Source of the DNA: Actinoplanes aureus
Lineage (GTDB): Bacteria; Actinomycetota; Actinomycetes; Mycobacteriales; Micromonosporaceae
DNA length: 64,000 bases
Direction: 5' to 3'
Assembly (NCBI RefSeq): GCF_015704865.1
Contig: NZ_JADQTO010000009.1
Coordinates: 248,001-312,000 of the forward strand
In this document: piece after piece, positions 8,770 to 17,178 of the stretch
Layout: the number at the start of each line of letters is the position of its first letter
Numbering within the stretch: position 1 is the stretch's first letter
Position numbers and translations under genes: made by a program
Notes under the pieces: model-generated
Database searches by the model: none
What the model was told of the DNA's origin: nothing
The model's input: the letters and a program-made list of their open reading frames with translations, nothing else

Positions 8770-9747
8770 GTGCAGATTTTCGTGACCGGGGGTGCCGGTT
8801 TCATCGGTTCGGCCTACGTCAGGGCCCTCTTGCAGGACGAGTACGCGGGCGCGGCCGGCGCCACGGTGACCGTTCTGGATCTGTTGTCGTATTCGGGAAA
8901 TCGCGCCAATCTGCCGCTGTCGGGTTCCCGACTACGATTCGTGCAGGGCGACATTTCCGATTCTGATCTGCTCCACGACCTACTTCCCGGCCATGACGTG
9001 ATTGTGCATTTCGCCGCCGAATCCCATGTGGACCGGTCCATTTCCGGCGCGGTCCCGTTCGTCGCCACCAACGTGCTCGGCACCCAGGTGCTGCTCGACG
9101 CGGCCCGGACCGCCGGCGTCCCCCGCTTCGTGCACGTCTCCACCGACGAGGTGTACGGCTCGATCCAGCAGGGGTCGTGGACCGAGACGTGGCCGCTCGC
9201 GCCGAACTCGCCGTACGCCGCTTCCAAGGCCGGCTCCGACCTGCTCGCGCTGGCCGCCCACCGCACACACGGCATGGACGTGGTGGTCACCCGCTGCTCC
9301 AACAACTACGGGCCGTACCAGTTTCCGGAGAAGGTCGTCCCGCTGTTCGTCACCAACCTGCTCGACGGCAAGCCGGTGCCGCTCTACGGCGACGGCGGCA
9401 ACGTCCGGGACTGGCTGCACGTGACCGACCACTGCCGGGGCATCCAGCTGGTGCTCGAGAAGGGCCGCTCCGGCGAGGTCTACCACATCGGCGGCGGCAC
9501 CGAGCTGAGCAACCGGGAGCTGACCGGCCGGCTCCTCGAGGCCTGCGGCGCCGGCTGGGACATGGTCCGCCCGGTCACCGACCGCAAGGGCCACGACCGC
9601 CGCTACTCCCTGGACATCACCAAGATCAGTGAAGAGCTGGGCTACACACCCCAGGTCACCCTGGACGCGGGCCTCGCCACGACCGTCGCCTGGTATCGCG
9701 ACAACCGCTCCTGGTGGGAGCCGCTCAAGGCCCGGGCCGGCCTCTGA
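8770..9747 (+). CDS. rmlB: dTDP-glucose 4,6-dehydratase
   Basis: 325 residues, extended short-chain dehydrogenase. It has the N-terminal NAD motif TGGAGFIGSAYVR, HFAAESHVDRSI, VSTDEVYG with the catalytic Thr/Asp/Glu set, YAASKAGSD (YxxxK), TRCSNNYGPYQFPEKVVPLF and GDGGNVRDWLHV. It converts dTDP-glucose to dTDP-4-keto-6-deoxyglucose. The start is placed at GTG 8770, from which the Rossmann strand begins at once and which a -10 hexamer supports. An upstream ATG (8749) would lie inside the promoter. It shares one base with rmlD. Confidence 0.94.
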   Translation: MQIFVTGGAGFIGSAYVRALLQDEYAGAAGATVTVLDLLSYSGNRANLPLSGSRLRFVQGDISDSDLLHDLLPGHDVIVHFAAESHVDRSISGAVPFVATNVLGTQVLLDAARTAGVPRFVHVSTDEVYGSIQQGSWTETWPLAPNSPYAASKAGSDLLALAAHRTHGMDVVVTRCSNNYGPYQFPEKVVPLFVTNLLDGKPVPLYGDGGNVRDWLHVTDHCRGIQLVLEKGRSGEVYHIGGGTELSNRELTGRLLEACGAGWDMVRPVTDRKGHDRRYSLDITKISEELGYTPQVTLDAGLATTVAWYRDNRSWWEPLKARAGL

Positions 9748-10592
9748 TGCGCTGGCTGATCACCGGCGCCGGCGGCATGCTCGGCCGCGACCTGAGTACC
9801 GTCCTGGCCGAGCACGGCGCGACCGACGTGGTCGCCGCCACCCGCGCCGACCTGGACATCACCGACCCCGTCGAGGTCCGCGACGCGGTCGCCGGTGCCG
9901 ACATCGTGCTGAACGCCGCCGCCTGGACGAACGTGGACGGCGCCGAGACCGACGAGTCGGCGGCCACCGCGATCAACGGCCACGCGGTACGGCTGCTGGC
10001 GCACACCGCCGGCAAACGCCTGATCCACGTCTCCACCGACTACGTCTTCGACGGCACCGCCACCGCGCCGATCCCGGAGGACACCCCGCACGCACCGATC
10101 AACGCCTACGGCCGCGGCAAGGCCGTCGGCGAGCAGGCCGTCCTGGCCACCGGCGGCTACGTGGTGCGCACCGCCTGGCTCTACGGCGAGCACGGCCCCA
10201 ATTTCGTACGCACCATGCTGCGGCTCGCCGCCGACCGCGACACCGTCGACGTCGTGGACGACCAGCAGGGTCCGCCCACCTGGTCGTACGCGCTGGCCCA
10301 CCAGCTGGTCGCGCTGGCCCGGGCGGCCGCCGACGGCCGAGCCGCACCCGGCGCCTACCACGGCACCGCCGCCGGCTCCACCACCTGGTACGGCCTGGCC
10401 CGCGCCGTCTTCGCCGAAGCCGGACTCGACCCCGGCCGCGTCCGCCCGACCACCAGCGACCGCTTCCCACGCCCGGCCCGGCGTCCGTCCTACAGCGTGC
10501 TCTCGCACGCCCGCTGGGCCGGCACCGGCATACCCACACTCCCCCACTGGCGCGCCATGCTCACCGACGCCATGCCAGCCTTACGCCGCTAG
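9747..10592 (+). CDS. rmlD: dTDP-4-dehydrorhamnose reductase
   Basis: 281 residues. N-terminal NADPH motif ITGAGGMLGRDL, AAAWTNVDGAE, LIHVSTDYVFDG, the YGRGKAVGEQ segment carrying the catalytic Tyr/Lys, and RTAWLYGEHGPNFVRTM. It reduces dTDP-4-keto-rhamnose to dTDP-L-rhamnose, the last step of the pathway. The ATG overlaps the rmlB stop (TGATG), so the two are translationally coupled. With rmlC and rmlA on the other strand, the four-gene pathway is complete here. Confidence 0.94.
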   Translation: MRWLITGAGGMLGRDLSTVLAEHGATDVVAATRADLDITDPVEVRDAVAGADIVLNAAAWTNVDGAETDESAATAINGHAVRLLAHTAGKRLIHVSTDYVFDGTATAPIPEDTPHAPINAYGRGKAVGEQAVLATGGYVVRTAWLYGEHGPNFVRTMLRLAADRDTVDVVDDQQGPPTWSYALAHQLVALARAAADGRAAPGAYHGTAAGSTTWYGLARAVFAEAGLDPGRVRPTTSDRFPRPARRPSYSVLSHARWAGTGIPTLPHWRAMLTDAMPALRR

Positions 10593-10599
10593 GCGCCTC

Positions 10600-10704
10600 C
10601 GTGGTCAGGGTCCCCAAGCGGTGATCTTGCTTCGCCCAACCTCAATGCTGTATCAACGGCTGCCAGACAACACCCACGTTGGGCCGGACAAGACCCTGAC
10701 CACG
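10600..10704. repeat. 105-bp nested inverted repeat (MITE-like or terminator-like)
   Basis: The outer arms CGTGGTCAGGGTC (10600-10612) and GACCCTGACCACG (10692-10704) are a perfect 13-bp inverted repeat. Inside, 10626-10640 and 10678-10692 form a second, imperfect 15-bp pair ending in the perfect core GCCCAAC / GTTGGGC. The element starts 8 bases after rmlD. It could fold into a long RNA stem, or be a small nonautonomous element. No flanking target duplication is evident. Confidence 0.5.
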
Positions 10705-10764
10705 AAGGCTCTCGAGAGACCGTTCTAGGAGCTGCCGTTGCGGCAGTCGTGCGATGAGCCCCCA

Positions 10765-10826
10765 CGCGGCGGCCAGCCCAGCGCGGCCCAACGCGGCCCA
10801 GCGCGGCGGCCAGCCCAGCGCGGCCC
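10765..10826. repeat. 25-bp direct repeat pair
   Basis: The same 25 bases occur at 10765-10789 and 10802-10826, starting CGCGGCGGCCAGCCCAGCGC. The 12 bases between them add more partial copies of the GCGCGGCCCA core. The core is related to the dispersed 18-bp repeat of this window. Confidence 0.6.
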
Positions 10827-11041
10827 CGGAGGAGTGACAGCCATCAGGCACAGCCGGGTCCGCTTTTTCGGCCTGTTTGATCATCCGGCTGTGCTCCAGG
10901 GCTGCCTCCCGGCCGTTGAAGCAGCCCTCGCGCACAGCCAGCCCGCACAACCCGGCCTTGTCGACCACCGCGCTAGCAGAGGTGGCTGTCTCGCTGATCC
11001 ACACCACACCCGCCATGCCCGGACGTGCGGGTGGCGACCAC

Positions 11042-11235
11042 CGGCCAACCGCAACCGGCGCCACAAACCGCAAGTCGGCACTCCGGCTGCTGGCCAGCGG
11101 CGACCGGCCGACCGCAACCGGCCCCACAACCGCGAGCAGGCACCCCGGCCGCTGGCCGGCAACCGCCGGCAACCGCCGGCCGAGCGTGACCGGCGCTGCA
11201 AAGCGCAAGCGAACGGCTCCGCCCGGCCCGGCGGT
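11042..11235. repeat. Degenerate tandem repeats of about 63-72 bases
   Basis: Three diverged copies begin near 11042 (CGGCCAACCGCAACCGGC), 11105 (CGGCCGACCGCAACCGGC) and 11177 (CGGCCGAGCGTGACCGGC). Each is followed by a CCRCAA-type segment and a GCTGGCC-type segment. Both periods are multiples of three, which keeps frames open artificially. Confidence 0.45.
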
Positions 11236-11258
11236 CGCGGTAAGGCCGCGACCGCCGG
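11228..11258 (-). terminator. Perfect 13-bp stem hairpin downstream of the lectin gene
   Basis: CCGGCGGTCGCGG (11228-11240) pairs with CCGCGACCGCCGG (11246-11258) across a 5-base loop. It lies about 85 bases beyond the end of the minus-strand lectin gene and lacks a U tract, so a terminator role is only plausible. Confidence 0.4.
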
Positions 11259-11341
11259 CAGTCAGTTCGCGCGGGGACGCGGAGGACACCGCGCGAACGC
11301 GTACCCCAGATAGCGACCGGGGCGCGCGGCGGACCGGTTGA

Positions 11342-11896
11342 TCAGGGCTTGTACCAGGTCCAGCGGCTGTTGGATCCGCCCACCTGGTAGTACTGGATGA
11401 GGGCCGCGCTGTTGCTGTTGCTGCCGTTCTTCACGTGGATGGAGAACTGGTCCCGGGTCACCCCGCCGCGGCTGACGAGGTAGTAGTAGTCGCGGCCGTC
11501 CGGGTTCGTGCCCCAGAACTTGGGGAGCCACTCCTGGTTGTTGCCGTTGTTGCAGGTGTACTGCACGATCGCCACGTTGATGGTGACCGCGGCACCGGAG
11601 ACCGCCAGGCACTTGTTGCTGGCCCGGTTACGGATCCAGTAGTAGCCGGAATCGGTCTCGTCGAAGTACCACTGCTGGTTGATCGGGAAGTTCCGGTTAC
11701 AGGTGTAGATGATCTGCCCGACGCCGTTGCCGGACGCGCTGTTCGGGTTGTCCATGCACTTGCCGGAATCCTCACCGACGATCCGGAAAGGTCCCAGGGT
11801 GGTGGCCGCGCTTGCCGGCGACTGGTGAACGACGATCGCCGTGGCGAGGGTCATGACGGCGACGATCGAATGAAGAAGACGCCTGCGTAGCTTCAC
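11342..11896 (-). CDS. Secreted ricin-type beta-trefoil lectin
   Basis: 184 residues. The start is the GTG preceded by GGAAGGA. A typical signal peptide (basic VKLRRRLL, hydrophobic core, ASA-A cleavage near residue 30) precedes one beta-trefoil. Trefoil repeats are seen as GKCMDN..., NKCLAV... and the final segment, with Q-x-W-type elements (NQQWYF, NQEWLP, SRWTWY). RICIN modules bind galactose/xylose-type glycans. There is no catalytic domain, so it is a stand-alone extracellular sugar-binding protein. It is divergent from the phosphatase gene. A TATAGT at 11953-11958 lies in the shared promoter region. Confidence 0.85.
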   Translation of the reverse strand: MKLRRRLLHSIVAVMTLATAIVVHQSPASAATTLGPFRIVGEDSGKCMDNPNSASGNGVGQIIYTCNRNFPINQQWYFDETDSGYYWIRNRASNKCLAVSGAAVTINVAIVQYTCNNGNNQEWLPKFWGTNPDGRDYYYLVSRGGVTRDQFSIHVKNGSNSNSAALIQYYQVGGSNSRWTWYKP

Positions 11897-12044
11897 TGTG
11901 TTCCTTCCCCGTTGTGCCCGGTCGAAGATCACCGGGCGTATCGAGGGATGACTATAGTGTTCCGCGATCTTGCGGGTCGTCCAAGGTGGATGGGCTCGCG
12001 GTGGGCATTGCCGCATCGCCGCCCGGCGGGTTGGATGGGGTTCG

Positions 12045-13220
12045 ATGCTCGCGTCAATGGAGGCCGTGCGGCGGCTCATGGACTTGAGGCACCGCGGCCG
12101 GGCCGAGGACCTGCCGGAGGTGCTCGCGGCGGCCGCCCCGTTACTGGACGCGGAAGCCGCCATCGTGCTGCTCGTCGACTACGGGCAGCTCGCGCTGCAC
12201 CCGCTGCGCGGGACCAGGGTCGATACGGCGACCGTGCTGGCCGTGGAGGACACGCTCGCCGGCCGGGCCTTCACGACCGCCCAGCAGCAGTGGCTCGACG
12301 AGGGCGACGGCGGGGCGCTGTGGCTGCCGCTGCTGCACGGTGCCGAGCGGCTCGGCGTTCTGGAGTTCCGGGTCAAGGCCTATCCGCCGGCCGCCACCCG
12401 ACACGACCTGGAGGTGATCGCGGCCCTGGTCGCCGAGCTGATCGCCAGCCGGCGCTTCTACGGCGACGCGGTCGAGCACACCCGGCGTCGGCTGCCCATG
12501 CAACTGGCCGCGGAGATCATCTGGAACCAGCTGCCGCCGCTCACCTTCGCCGTCGACGGGACCATCGTCACGGCCGTTCTCGAGCCCTGTTACGAGGTCG
12601 GTGGCGACGCGTTCGACTACGCGGCCAACGGCGACGTCCTGCACGTCGCGCTCTTCGACACGGTCGGTCACGGGATCAGCGCCAGCGCGCTGACCACGCT
12701 GACGTTGAACACGTATCGCAACGCCCGCCGGTCCGGGCTCTCGCTGGCCGACACCTGCCGGTCGATCGACAAGTGGATCCGCTCCCAGTACCCCGGCCTC
12801 TTCGTCACCGCGCTGCTGGCCGAGCTGGACATGCCGACCGGCACCTATCGGCGGATCAGCGCCGGCCATCCCGCCGAGCTCTTCCTGCGCGACGGTCGCG
12901 CCCTGCCTCAGCTGCCCACGCCCAACACGCTGCCGCTCGGCCTCGGCCACATGATCGCCCGGCCGCCGCGGGTCATCGAGCAGCAGCTGGAACCCGGGGA
13001 CACGCTGGTCCTCTACACCGACGGCGTCACCGAGGCACGGGACGCCTCGGGCGCGCTGTTCGGAGTGGAACGGCTCAGCGACTTCCTGCTGAACGCCCTG
13101 GACGAGGGCATCCCGGCGCCGGAGACGATGCGCCGCCTGATCCAGGCGATCGTCTCGTACGAGGACGGCGAACTACGCGACGACGCCACCGCCGCGATGC
13201 TTCAATGGCGCCGCCACTGA
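12045..13220 (+). CDS. PP2C-type serine/threonine phosphatase (GAF + SpoIIE domains)
   Basis: About 391 residues, ATG chosen behind GGATGGGG. Residues about 15-150 form a GAF-like sensor domain (the WLPLLHGAERLGVLEFRV block is typical). Residues about 170-390 are a SpoIIE/RsbU phosphatase domain with VGGDAFDYA, LFDTVGHGISASALTTL, ISAGHPAELFLRDG, LPLGLG and LVLYTDGVTEARD. The metal-binding Asp residues are present. Such proteins dephosphorylate anti-anti-sigma factors or related partners in stress signalling, with the GAF domain as input. No partner kinase or anti-sigma factor is adjacent. Confidence 0.9.
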   Translation: MLASMEAVRRLMDLRHRGRAEDLPEVLAAAAPLLDAEAAIVLLVDYGQLALHPLRGTRVDTATVLAVEDTLAGRAFTTAQQQWLDEGDGGALWLPLLHGAERLGVLEFRVKAYPPAATRHDLEVIAALVAELIASRRFYGDAVEHTRRRLPMQLAAEIIWNQLPPLTFAVDGTIVTAVLEPCYEVGGDAFDYAANGDVLHVALFDTVGHGISASALTTLTLNTYRNARRSGLSLADTCRSIDKWIRSQYPGLFVTALLAELDMPTGTYRRISAGHPAELFLRDGRALPQLPTPNTLPLGLGHMIARPPRVIEQQLEPGDTLVLYTDGVTEARDASGALFGVERLSDFLLNALDEGIPAPETMRRLIQAIVSYEDGELRDDATAAMLQWRRH

Positions 13221-13246
13221 CCGGCGCCGCCCGAGTGGCACCCGGG

Positions 13247-13264
13247 CCCGGCGGCCGCGCTGGG
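13247..13264 (-). repeat. Dispersed 18-bp intergenic repeat, copy B
   Basis: Exact reverse complement of copy A, located just after the phosphatase gene. Confidence 0.6.
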
Positions 13265-13383
13265 GCCCGGGGTCGCACCCGGATCGCGTGGTGGGTCGGG
13301 AACGGCGTAGCTGGGTTTGGGGACGGTGCTGACCCGTACCGTGGAAAATAGCCTGTGCCGGAAGATCCTGGAGTTGACGGACC

Positions 13384-14091
13384 GTGACCACCGACCAGCC
13401 GGAACCGGGCTTGCCGGGCGGTGATCTACAGGTCGCCCGGCGGCAGCCGGGCGGCGTGAATCACTACCCTGAGCTGCTGCATCAGCTGATTTCTGACCTG
13501 AACGAGTTCATGATGGTCTACAAGTTCGGACTCGCGGAGATCAATACCAAGATCACGATTCTGGCCGAGGAGCTCACCCTCCGTGGCCGGGGAAATCCGA
13601 TCGAGCATGTCCGGCCGCGGTTGAAGACGCCGGCCAGCCTGACCGCGAAAGCGCGGCGGCTGGGGTGCCCGCTCACCTACGACGGCCTGCGGGCCCGGAT
13701 CAAGGACATCGCCGGGATCCGGATCGTGTGCAGCTTCGTCTCGGACGTCTACACGGTGGCCGACATGCTGACCCGGCAGCCGGACGTCCACCTGGTGCAG
13801 ACCAAGGACTACATCGCGAGCCCGAAGGCGAACGGCTACCGCAGTCTGCACCTGATCGTGGAGATCCCGGTCTTCATGTCGGACCGGGTGGTCGCGGTGC
13901 CGGTGGAGGTGCAGCTGCGCACCGTGGCGATGGACTTCTGGGCCAGCCTGGAGCACAAGATCTACTACAAGCACGACCCGGAGGTGCCCGCCGAGCTGCG
14001 GGCCGAGCTGGTCGAGGCGGCCGAGGACGCGGCCCGGCTGGATCAGCGGATGGAGCGCCTGCACCAGCAGATCCACGGGCCACGCCGCTGA
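13384..14091 (+). CDS. Small alarmone synthetase (RelA/SpoT synthetase domain, (p)ppGpp synthase)
   Basis: 235 residues with only the synthetase domain: no HD hydrolase, TGS or ACT domain, so it is a RelQ/RelP-like small alarmone synthetase. Seen are NPIEHVRPRLKTPASLTAKARR (ATP/GTP binding), IKDIAGIRIVCSF, TKDYIASPKANGYRSLHL and VEVQLRTVAMDFWASLEHKIYYK. It would transfer pyrophosphate from ATP to GTP/GDP in the cytoplasm. The start is GTG with GGAG about 12 bases upstream. It is convergent with the lysyl-oxidase gene across a hairpin terminator. Regulation is presumably transcriptional; no operator is obvious. Confidence 0.9.
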   Translation: MTTDQPEPGLPGGDLQVARRQPGGVNHYPELLHQLISDLNEFMMVYKFGLAEINTKITILAEELTLRGRGNPIEHVRPRLKTPASLTAKARRLGCPLTYDGLRARIKDIAGIRIVCSFVSDVYTVADMLTRQPDVHLVQTKDYIASPKANGYRSLHLIVEIPVFMSDRVVAVPVEVQLRTVAMDFWASLEHKIYYKHDPEVPAELRAELVEAAEDAARLDQRMERLHQQIHGPRR

Positions 14092-14092
14092 C

Positions 14093-14129
14093 GGGCCGTC
14101 CCGGTGCCCCCGAGGCACCGGGACGGCCC
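14093..14129. terminator. Bidirectional hairpin terminator
   Basis: Perfect 16-bp stem, GGGCCGTCCCGGTGCC (14093-14108) with its complement at 14114-14129, and a 5-base loop, exactly between two convergent genes. It lacks a long U run, as is usual in high-GC actinobacteria. Confidence 0.8.
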
Positions 14130-14134
14130 CGGGG

Positions 14135-15727
14135 TCAGCCGTCGATGCCGTGCACCGGCGGGACGGTCAGGGTACGAGCCTCCGGCGTGCCGCCGAGGAC
14201 GATCTGCCGCAGCGCCGAGTTGTTCTTCGTGTCCAGCTCGGCGAGCCGGTTGTCCGGGTTCGCCAGCACCTGGATGTAGTAGGTGCCGTTCGGCAGGTCG
14301 GTGATCTCGAAGGACTGGCCGGGCAGGTACTGGCCGTAGGTGTCGCCGTTGCCGATGTCCAGCACCTCACGCACCGCGACCACGGTGTCGGCGCCGCACG
14401 AGGTGGACAGGTCGGTGTTCTCCGGGCGCCACTTCGCACCGGTGATCGTGTAGTCCACGGCGTCCGTGTTCGCCAGGCAGAACGCCTCCTTGCCGCTGCG
14501 CACGGCCAGCTTCTGGTCGGCCGCGAGCAGGTTGTACTGGGCGAAGTCGGTGAAGTGCCAGTGCATGTGGCCCTCGCGGGCGTCCCACTCCATGGTGCCG
14601 GCCGCCTTGGAGCCGACCTGGTTGCCCTTGGCGTCGAAGAAGTACTGGTAGGCGTCCATCAGATCAGTGCCGGTGCGGCGGAACCCGTCGACCAGCAGGG
14701 GTGAGGTGCCGGCGTTCCAGACCGTGGCGGCGAAGTTCACGTACCACTTGCCGTCGATCTCCTCGAGCTCGATACCCCAGGCCGGCAGCGACTTCAGGTC
14801 CGGCTTCGGGCCGCCCTTGGGCGCGGCCTTCAGCGTCGCCGGCCGCTTCGCCGGGGCCCGGAACTCCGGCAGGTACGACGACACCTGCCGCGCCGCGTCA
14901 CCCTCCGCCGCGTGCGCGGCGTGCTCGTCCTCGGCCGCCGGCGCCGCGAGCGGCTCGGCTGCCGCGTCCGCCTTCATCGCCCGGGCCAGGCCGGCCTCGT
15001 CCTCGCGCTGCTCGACCACGGTCACCCCGACGCGGGCGGTGCCCTGGTCCGCCGGGATGCCGAACAGTTCCCGGTAGCGCGGGTTCACCTTGACGGTGGC
15101 GTTGTACTTGCCCGGCGCCAGGTCGAACGGCTTGTCCTCGCGGTACGACGGCTGGTCGGCGACGTCCGAGCTCCACCCCGCCTGCACACCCCACACCGAG
15201 CCGAGCGTGAACGGGTTCTCTCCGCCGCAGGAGGTCGGGTACGGGTTGGTCGCCGGAGCGTCCGGCCGCGTCCGCCCCGAGTCCCAGCCGTTGCCGCAGA
15301 ACGGCGTCGTGTACTCGGTGACCGGCTTGCCCGCCTCGTCGGTGATCGTGACCGTGGTGAAGTCCTGGAGACCGGTGAAGTCGGTGACCGTACCGGCCGG
15401 CAGCGCCACCCGCTTCTTCTTGCCCTTCTCGGTGACGATCCGCTCGGCCACGATCGGCTTGTCGTAGCCGGCCCGCCGCACCTGGATCTCGAACGCGTCC
15501 TTGCCCGCGACCACGTGCAACCCGAGGTCCATCGAGAAATACACGTCGTCGCCGGAGACGTACCGGTAGGCGGTGACCGCCGAGGTGGCGGACACGAAGG
15601 AGAGCGGTGGCGGTGCGGCTGCCGCCTGCGCCACGCCGACTCCGGCGGCGGTCAGCGCGAGCGCGGCCGCCGCGGCGCCGGCCGTCAGCAGGCGGGTACG
15701 GCGACGATGCTTCGTCGGGTCAGTCAT
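14135..15727 (-). CDS. Secreted lysyl-oxidase-like copper protein
   Basis: About 530 residues, ATG behind GGAAGGACCTC. A Tat/Sec-like signal (TKHRRRTRLL then an Ala/Leu-rich core ending AQAAAA near 36) implies export. The N-terminal half is an unassigned beta-rich region with a cytochrome-free PFCGNGW segment. The C-terminal ~170 residues match the lysyl oxidase domain: GIELEEIDGKWYVNFAATVWNAG (in parts), EWDAREGHMHWHF with the copper HxHxH at 387-391, GKEAFCLANTD and PNGTYYIQVLANPDNRL. Lysyl oxidases oxidise peptidyl lysine using Cu and a lysyl tyrosylquinone. The cofactor residues could not be confirmed, and it may be a non-catalytic relative. A metal transporter lies nearby. Confidence 0.8.
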   Translation of the reverse strand: MTDPTKHRRRTRLLTAGAAAAALALTAAGVGVAQAAAAPPPLSFVSATSAVTAYRYVSGDDVYFSMDLGLHVVAGKDAFEIQVRRAGYDKPIVAERIVTEKGKKKRVALPAGTVTDFTGLQDFTTVTITDEAGKPVTEYTTPFCGNGWDSGRTRPDAPATNPYPTSCGGENPFTLGSVWGVQAGWSSDVADQPSYREDKPFDLAPGKYNATVKVNPRYRELFGIPADQGTARVGVTVVEQREDEAGLARAMKADAAAEPLAAPAAEDEHAAHAAEGDAARQVSSYLPEFRAPAKRPATLKAAPKGGPKPDLKSLPAWGIELEEIDGKWYVNFAATVWNAGTSPLLVDGFRRTGTDLMDAYQYFFDAKGNQVGSKAAGTMEWDAREGHMHWHFTDFAQYNLLAADQKLAVRSGKEAFCLANTDAVDYTITGAKWRPENTDLSTSCGADTVVAVREVLDIGNGDTYGQYLPGQSFEITDLPNGTYYIQVLANPDNRLAELDTKNNSALRQIVLGGTPEARTLTVPPVHGIDG

Positions 15728-15906
15728 GAGGTCCTTCCCGTCGGGCGGCCGTCGGTGAGGCGGCCGCTTGCCGGAGACATCCAATGCGGACAGCTGTGTG
15801 ACTGCTGTGAAGCGGAGGGGCGTTGGCACGAACCCGGGAGTGATCCATCCCATCCGCCGGAGCACCGGTCGCGAATCCCTGGCACCACCACGAGGGAAGG
15901 GGCACC

Positions 15907-17178
15907 ATGCGTCACGTCGCCAAACTGCTGGCCTTCGCCGTGCTCGGCGTCGGGCTGATCGTCGTGGCCGGGGTGGTGCTCTCCCCACGCGACGACGGCC
16001 GGTCCGGCGCGGCGCCGGCGATGGCCCGGGAGACCGATCCGATCGCCGCGGCGCAGAGCCGGCTCCAGCGCCTGCCGCGCGACTGGACCACATGGGCCGA
16101 GCTGGGCATGGCGTACGTGCAGCGGGCGCGCGTCACCGGCGACCCGGCGGACTATCCGCGGGCGCAGCAGGCCCTGGAACGGTCCCTGGAGGTCCGGCCC
16201 GAGCAGAACGCGGCCGCGCTCACCGGGCTGGGCGCGCTCGCGGCGGCCCGCCACGACTTCCCGCTGGCGCTGCGGCACGGGCAGGCGGCGGTCGCGGTGG
16301 ACCCGTACCGGGCAGCGGCGCTGGGCGTGGTCGCCGACGCGCTGACCGAACTGGGCCGCTACCCGGAGGCGTTCGACACCGTCCAGCGGATGGTGGACCT
16401 GCGGCCGGACACCGCCTCGTACGCCCGCGCCTCCTACACCTGGGAGCTGCGCGGTGATCTGCCCCGGGCGAACGACGCCATGCTGCGGGCGCTGGAGGCC
16501 GCGGCGAACCCGCAGGACGCCGTGTTCGCGCGGTACCACCTGGGGGAGCTCGCGTACGCGGCGGGCGACCTGGAGACCGCGGCGACGCACTTCGCGGAGG
16601 GTTCGCGTTTCGACCCCCGGTATCCGCCGCTGCGGGCCGGTCAGGCCCGGGTGCGGGCGGCGCGCGGGGACACCGCGACGGCCGTCGCCGAATTCCAGGC
16701 GATCGTGGCGTCGGTGCCGAATCCCTCGTACGCCGCCGAGCTCGGTGACCTGCTGGTCGCCACCGGGCAGGAAGCGGCCGGGGCCCGGCAGTACGCCCTC
16801 GCCCGGGCCGGGTGGACCGGATCGGCGGAGCCGGAGAGCGTGCTGTTCGCCGCCGACCAGCGGGATCCCGGCGCCGTGGAACAGGCCCGCAAGCTGTACG
16901 CCCGGCAGCCGGGCTATGCCGCGGCCGACGCCCTCGCGTGGGCGCTGCGGTCCGCGGGGCAGCCGGCCGCGGCGCTGGTCAAGGCGGATGAGGCGCTCCG
17001 GCTGGGTACCCGCAGCGCGATGCTGCACTACCACCGCGGCATGATCCTCGCCGACCTCGGCCGGGACGCCGCCGCGCGGGACGCGCTGAACACGGCGTTG
17101 CGCCTGAACCCGCACTTCTCGATCCGGCACGCCGCTACCGCGCGCGCCACCCTCGCCTCGCTCGGTGGTGCCCGATGA
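15907..17178 (+). CDS. Membrane-anchored tetratricopeptide repeat protein
   Basis: 423 residues, ATG behind GAGGGAAGGGG. One N-terminal TM helix (about 7-27) is followed by an extracytoplasmic array of TPR-like helix pairs: WTTWAELGMAYVQRAR, RAQQALERSLEVRPEQNAA, ALRHGQAAVAVDPYRAAALGVVADAL and RYHLGELAYAAGDLETAATHF (each read in pieces). It should be a scaffold for protein contacts. It overlaps the transporter gene by 4 bases (ATGA), so the two are co-translated and probably act together. It is divergent from the lysyl-oxidase gene. Confidence 0.85.
   Translation: MRHVAKLLAFAVLGVGLIVVAGVVLSPRDDGRSGAAPAMARETDPIAAAQSRLQRLPRDWTTWAELGMAYVQRARVTGDPADYPRAQQALERSLEVRPEQNAAALTGLGALAAARHDFPLALRHGQAAVAVDPYRAAALGVVADALTELGRYPEAFDTVQRMVDLRPDTASYARASYTWELRGDLPRANDAMLRALEAAANPQDAVFARYHLGELAYAAGDLETAATHFAEGSRFDPRYPPLRAGQARVRAARGDTATAVAEFQAIVASVPNPSYAAELGDLLVATGQEAAGARQYALARAGWTGSAEPESVLFAADQRDPGAVEQARKLYARQPGYAAADALAWALRSAGQPAAALVKADEALRLGTRSAMLHYHRGMILADLGRDAAARDALNTALRLNPHFSIRHAATARATLASLGGAR

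Larger units (their letters stand above)
10593..11341. other. 749-base repetitive noncoding region
   Basis: Open frames exist on both strands but their translations are low-complexity (Arg/Pro/Ala-rich) and match nothing I know. The region holds a 105-base nested inverted repeat (10600-10704), a 25-bp direct repeat (10765-10789 and 10802-10826), degenerate tandem copies of a 63-72-base unit (about 11042-11235) and a hairpin (11228-11258). A minus-strand frame of about 215 codons spans the tandem copies and gives a repeated hydrophobic unit. I do not call it a gene because its composition follows the DNA repeats and it has no clear ribosome site. Confidence 0.5.

Noticed and set aside
10642..11289. 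215-codon minus-strand frame in the repeat region.
   Set aside because: Its residue pattern mirrors DNA tandem units with periods that are multiples of three; no ribosome site or family match.
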